This document shows, one piece after another, positions 6,629-9,763 of a stretch of 9,763 nt of DNA (position 1 is its first letter; every line of letters begins with the position of its first letter). Source of the stretch: Candidatus Saccharimonadia bacterium. GTDB lineage: Bacteria > Patescibacteriota > Saccharimonadia > Saccharimonadales > Saccharimonadaceae. The stretch lies in the NCBI GenBank assembly GCA_023262335.1, contig JALRBE010000039.1, positions 1 to 9,763 on the forward strand. Direction: 5' to 3'. Under the pieces are notes generated by a model that saw nothing but the letters and a program-made list of their open reading frames with translations, ran no database searches and was not told the DNA's origin. The position numbers were made by a program, and so were the translations under genes.

Positions 6629-7318
6629 TTATGCCTCCTGCCTTTTGGTGCCCCTTACAGGGTACGTGGTGACTATCTTGCCGCCAATGCCGACGATAAC
6701 CCGCACGAGCACGTCGTCTATCACCGCTTCGTGGACGTCGTTTTTGCGTTCCTCGTTGCGCGCGACAGGTTCGGTGTTAGCGACCGCCATAATATTCTCT
6801 ATGACTTGCTGGGTCGACCATTCGTTCGGGAAGAAACTCGGTATGCCGGCCTTTTTGTAGGTCTTGCCGTCCACGGCTATACGCAGCACATCCGGTCGGA
6901 ACGTGCCGTTTGTAAGCACGCCTTGCTTCATGCGAGCGGCAAACAACTGGTCTTCGCGCGAAGCGGGTATTGAAGGGTCATAGATCCGCGATGCCACCGT
7001 CGAGTCGCCGTTCTTGTCGAGTGCGACAAGCGTTGGCAAATGGTGCGCGCCGCCACGGTGATCACCCACCAAAACATGCTCCAGCATGCCAGGCACGAAC
7101 CGATTAGCGACTTCCGAAGTTTCGAAGTTTTCGTCGAGCAGCCCGTTCGCCGCCAGCTTGTCCATGAACTTCGCGTTCAATTCCCTGCGCGACTCGCGCT
7201 TTTCCGCGGATACCGCCTTCTTTTTTGCCATCATGTTCGGCGTAATACGCGGCATCATCGAAGGAACCGGTACTTCCGGTGCGTCGGCGGGTCGAGGAGC
7301 GTAGAGAGTTTCGGGCAT
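6629..7318 (-). CDS. Bacterial EndoU-type ribonuclease
   Basis: The C-terminal 150 residues match the bacterial EndoU fold, a metal-independent RNase family that cuts RNA and leaves 2',3'-cyclic phosphate and 5'-OH ends; many members are tRNA-cleaving toxins in CDI and other polymorphic toxin systems. Visible in the 229 residues are LEHVLVGDHRGGAHHLPT (79-96) with histidines H81 and H92/H93, K155/K156 before PSFFPNEWS (160-168), and VRVIVGIGGKIVTTYPV (205-221) with T217/T218 and Y219. These are the expected catalytic H, H, K, T and Y. The first 60 residues are a Pro/Met-rich tail and a basic helix; there is no signal peptide or long toxin-delivery region, unlike CdiA-type EndoU proteins. ATG at 7318 has no ribosome site; a strong promoter lies about 25 nt upstream. 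The acidic protein follows after one base. Confidence 0.85.
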   Translation of the reverse strand: MPETLYAPRPADAPEVPVPSMMPRITPNMMAKKKAVSAEKRESRRELNAKFMDKLAANGLLDENFETSEVANRFVPGMLEHVLVGDHRGGAHHLPTLVALDKNGDSTVASRIYDPSIPASREDQLFAARMKQGVLTNGTFRPDVLRIAVDGKTYKKAGIPSFFPNEWSTQQVIENIMAVANTEPVARNEERKNDVHEAVIDDVLVRVIVGIGGKIVTTYPVRGTKRQEA

Positions 7319-7347
7319 GTTTTTGTTTTATTGATGTTTCATCTATT

Positions 7348-7376
7348 AAAATAGCATAAAAAATATAAAAAGTCAA
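7348..7376 (-). promoter_or_regulatory. Strong sigma-70-type promoter of the EndoU cluster
   Basis: On the minus strand, TTGACT (7376-7371) and TATTTT (7353-7348) are exactly 17 nt apart, with TGC forming an extended -10. The surrounding 70 bp are the most AT-rich part of the window. Initiation is expected near 7341-7342, leaving an A-rich leader of about 23 nt with no Shine-Dalgarno sequence before ATG at 7318. This is the best consensus promoter in the window. No convincing hairpin terminator for the preceding SGNH gene is seen in 7377-7422. Confidence 0.8.
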
Positions 7377-7422
7377 TAAGGATTACAACCAGTTAAAGCT
7401 TTTCAATGAGGATACGAGATGG

Positions 7423-8848
7423 CTAAAGTCCCATCGTCGTGAGGTTGAGCGCCGACAGTTCGGCCACGTAAACGCGCTGATCGCCGCTAGCAGTGCCATT
7501 AAGATAACAAATGATCCGTAGGCCGTCGGCACCGGCAGGAACGGCGTAGTCCTCTGAGAACGTAATCGTCGCCAAGCCATCCCATCGATTCACCAAGAGG
7601 CTTGTGCCGACTGTCGTAGAACCGTTCCGCCATTCCGCCGTCAGCTGTATGTACGATGCCGGCGAGCCGTCGACGTTCCAAATGCCGTCCATCTTGAGTA
7701 CGCCGCTGATACGGAACATGTGGCCTGGCGTCACCGCTCCGACGCTGCTTGTCCATCGGAACGCGCCGACGGCGGTCGAGCCGTTCGCCTTCGTTACCTG
7801 CGCCCACCGCCCTGCCACGCCTTCGCTCCCACCCGGCGTCACGTAAGTAACGCTCGTACCCGTACCGACGACGCTGAAACCAGCGGGAGAAACGTCACGG
7901 AATAACCCCACGCCACCAAGCAAATCGAAGGGGTTCGCCGTATCCTTTATGGTAGATGGCAACACGGGCGGAAAGAGATCGGCAACCTTTTGCGTGATGA
8001 GCGCGTCTGCGACCGCCCCGTACCCTGCCGCCGTCAGATGCGTCGTATCAGAGGGAGACAGCGAATACGTTGATGCGATGCCTCCGGTCGGATCGACAAG
8101 GGCCGCGTATTGATCGACGCAGGGATACCCATAGCGGGCAGCAAATGCCATGATAGCCGCATTAAGCCGAATGATATTGGTTGTCTGAGGAGCCGTCGGC
8201 GTGCCAGGAGCACCGGTAGGCATCAGCGTTTCCATGATCGGCACCACCCCTGCGTTGGCGAGCTGCGAGCAAATGCTTTCAAGCTTGCCCATCCACGTCG
8301 CAAGATCGAATGACGAGCTGACATCGTTCCTTCCTATAGCGATCGCGCAGGCGTTCGGCAACGGACTGGATGCCAACAAGGCTGGCAGCTGCACCGTGAG
8401 GACATCATCGATCGTATCCCCTGGATCCTGCTGTGGGTTCGTCATTTGCACACGCCGGTTCGTCAACCACTCGACCCGACGCCAAATCACCGGTCCACGT
8501 GAGGCCACATGCGAGCCCGATGTGATCGAGTAGCCGTATGACTGCAGCGAATCGCCAAGCACGCCAAGGCGCGGTCCGTTCGGACGCATGATCCGCTGCG
8601 ATGCGGCTCCGACTGCGGCTCGCGCGGCCGACACGTTTGTGCCTTCTGCTATGACGGCAGGCTTGTTTGCCAGCGTCACCCAGTCACCTGGCGCATTCAG
8701 TTTTGCCTGCGCCGCTCCGGACATTTTTTGCTCGGTTACGGATCCGTCCTTCAATGAGCCGTCAGCGGCATGTGCCTGTGAAAGATACTCGTTGAGGATG
8801 TCCCCCCCACGTCCCGTTGTCTTTGCCTGGCTCTGGTAAGCGTGCCAC
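7423..8848 (-). CDS. Tail-fibre-like SGNH hydrolase, frameshifted near start
   Basis: The main reading frame (7423-8754 and slightly upstream) holds an SGNH/GDSL esterase domain: GDS block I, a glycine in PGDTIDD for block II, GRND block III and DTTH block V. Counted from the TTG at 8754 the residues are S69, G112, N143, D236 and H239. Such domains deacylate glycans or lipids. About 160 C-terminal residues, rich in strands, Gly, Ser and Thr, resemble a carbohydrate-binding beta-sandwich. The N-terminal part (DGSVTEQKM, QAKLN, ANKPAVIAEGTNVSAARAAVGA) resembles phage tail-fibre linkers. The usual opening ARLPEPGKDNGTWG lies in another frame from GTG at 8848, joined at the seven-G run 8802-8808. 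Removing one G gives a 474-residue protein. The shift may be a sequence error, a mutation or slippage. No ribosome site is clear. No signal peptide or phage genes adjoin it. Confidence 0.78.
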
Positions 8849-8871
8849 GACTAGCTTCGTACTCTCTGCAT

Positions 8872-8895
8872 AACGTACATTCAGTGTAGTACGTT
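8872..8895. repeat. 7-bp inverted repeat between PNPase and SGNH genes
   Basis: AACGTAC (8872-8878) and GTACGTT (8889-8895) are perfect inverted arms around a 10-nt loop, in the 78-bp gap between the PNPase stop and the SGNH start. On the plus strand the second arm continues into TT; on the minus strand no T-run follows, so it is a poor intrinsic terminator in the direction of the genes. It could be an operator or a weak mRNA 3' hairpin. The tetranucleotide CTAG occurs four times in this gap and its edges. Confidence 0.35.
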
Positions 8896-8926
8896 TTACC
8901 GCTTATGCCTAGTGAACTAGTTGGCT

Positions 8927-9763
8927 CTAGTTACCTTCGACGTCTTTGATACTCAGACTCAAGCGGCCGCGCTCGTCGATGCCGGTCAGTTTCACCTTCA
9001 CGATTTCGCCTTCGGTCAAAACGTCCTCGACGCGGTCGACCCGCTCGTTGCTCAGCTGGCTGATATGCACCATGCCGTCGGTGCCAGGCATGATATTCAC
9101 GAAGGCGCCGAATTCCTTGATCGTCACCACCTTGCCTTCGTAAATCTTGCCGACTTCCGGCTCTTCGGTCAGGCCACGGATCCACTCGAGTGCGCGCTCG
9201 ATTCCTTCTGGATCGGTACCGGCGACGGTAATGAGGCCATCGTCCTTGATGTCGATCATGGAGTTGGTTTCAGCGGTGATCTTGTTGATGACTTCTCCGC
9301 CCTTGCCGATAACAGCACCGATTTTGTCGGGGTTGATCTTGATCTTTTCGATGCGCGGCGCGTACGGGCTAAGGTGCGTGCGCGGCGCGGCGAGCGTGGT
9401 CAGCATGTGCTCAAGAATGTGCTCGCGGCCAGGCTTGGCCTTTTCGAGCGCTTGGCGCAGGATGTCGACCGGCAGGCCGTGAACCTTCATGTCCATCTGG
9501 ATGGCCGTGATGCCTTCGCTCGTGCCAGTCACCTTGAAGTCCATGTCGCCAGCGAAGTCCTCGGCGTCAGCGATGTCGCTCAGCACGTACGGCGTGTCGC
9601 CGTCCATCATGAGTCCCATGGCAATGCCGCTGACCGGCCGCTTGAGCGGCACGCCGGCGTCCATGAGCGACAGGCAGCCGCCGCAGACCGAGGCCATCGA
9701 CGAGGAGCCGTTCGACTCCATGATGTCGGAGACGATCCGGATGGTGTACGGGAACTTGTCCTC
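8927..9763 (-). CDS. pnp: Polynucleotide phosphorylase, C-terminal part
   Basis: PNPase is the phosphate-dependent 3'-to-5' exoribonuclease of bacterial RNA turnover. The 278 codons in the window start inside the second RNase PH domain: FPYTIRIVSDIMESNGSSSM, VCGGCLSLMDAGVPLKRPV, and GDMDFKVTGTSEGITAIQMD with the conserved metal-site aspartates. The KH domain follows with IGAVIGKGGEVINKITAE, then the S1 domain starting at GKIYEGKVVTIKEFGAFV. The protein ends in SIKDVEGN just after S1, so the acidic tail found in some PNPases is missing. Codon use is strongly biased, as expected for a highly expressed housekeeping gene. The start lies beyond the right edge. The SGNH gene follows in the same direction, 78 nt downstream. 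Confidence 0.97.
   Translation of the reverse strand, partial: EDKFPYTIRIVSDIMESNGSSSMASVCGGCLSLMDAGVPLKRPVSGIAMGLMMDGDTPYVLSDIADAEDFAGDMDFKVTGTSEGITAIQMDMKVHGLPVDILRQALEKAKPGREHILEHMLTTLAAPRTHLSPYAPRIEKIKINPDKIGAVIGKGGEVINKITAETNSMIDIKDDGLITVAGTDPEGIERALEWIRGLTEEPEVGKIYEGKVVTIKEFGAFVNIMPGTDGMVHISQLSNERVDRVEDVLTEGEIVKVKLTGIDERGRLSLSIKDVEGN

Noticed and set aside
7377..7422. A terminator after the SGNH gene.
   Set aside because: The only symmetry is the short AAAGCTTT palindrome; there is no GC-rich stem followed by T residues.
1..9763. CRISPR arrays, tRNA or rRNA genes, insertion sequences, transposase or integrase genes.
   Set aside because: No regularly spaced direct repeats, no tRNA-like cloverleaf or CCA end, no rRNA sequence and no transposase or integrase motifs were found on either strand.

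Overview
The window is GC-rich and densely coded, with AT-rich control regions and gaps of at most about 180 bp. It reads like part of a compact bacterial genome of the Candidate Phyla Radiation, most likely Saccharibacteria. That placement is an inference from three things: short gene spacing, a family-4 uracil-DNA glycosylase that has lost its iron-sulfur ligands, and a protein opening with an ARLPEPG...GTWGDILNEYL N-terminus of the phage tail-fibre type. No rRNA, tRNA or other marker here proves it. The standard genetic code fits every gene.

Layout. (1) 1-1495, minus: ribonuclease J with a long basic N-terminal extension, cut off at the left edge. Its promoter (TTGCAA-17-TATTAT) and a roughly 100-nt foldable leader lie in the divergent region 1496-1687. 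(2) 1688-4482, plus: a two-gene ABC exporter operon of MacB/LolCDE type, ATPase followed by an FtsX-like permease with a very large outer domain, overlapping by ATGA. (3) 4489-7318, minus, read right to left: a tight five-gene cluster made of an EndoU-type ribonuclease, a small very acidic protein, a polynucleotide-kinase-like P-loop kinase, a family-4 uracil-DNA glycosylase and a nucleotidyltransferase-fold protein. A textbook promoter (TTGACT-17-TATTTT, extended -10) sits just before the EndoU gene. (4) 7423-8848, minus: an SGNH hydrolase joined to a tail-fibre-like N-terminus and a beta-sandwich-like C-terminus. Its start is separated from the body by a one-base shift in a run of seven G. 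(5) 8927-9763, minus: the C-terminal part of polynucleotide phosphorylase (second RNase PH domain end, KH, S1), cut off at the right edge.

How the parts may work together. RNase J and PNPase, the two general RNA-decay enzymes, flank the accessory block. Inside it, the EndoU nuclease and the acidic protein, separated by one base, look like a toxin with its immunity protein or antitoxin. The kinase that follows resembles enzymes that phosphorylate 5'-OH RNA ends, the kind of end EndoU cleavage leaves. Whether the cluster is a toxin-immunity module, an RNA damage and repair module, or unrelated genes sharing a transcript cannot be decided from the sequence alone.
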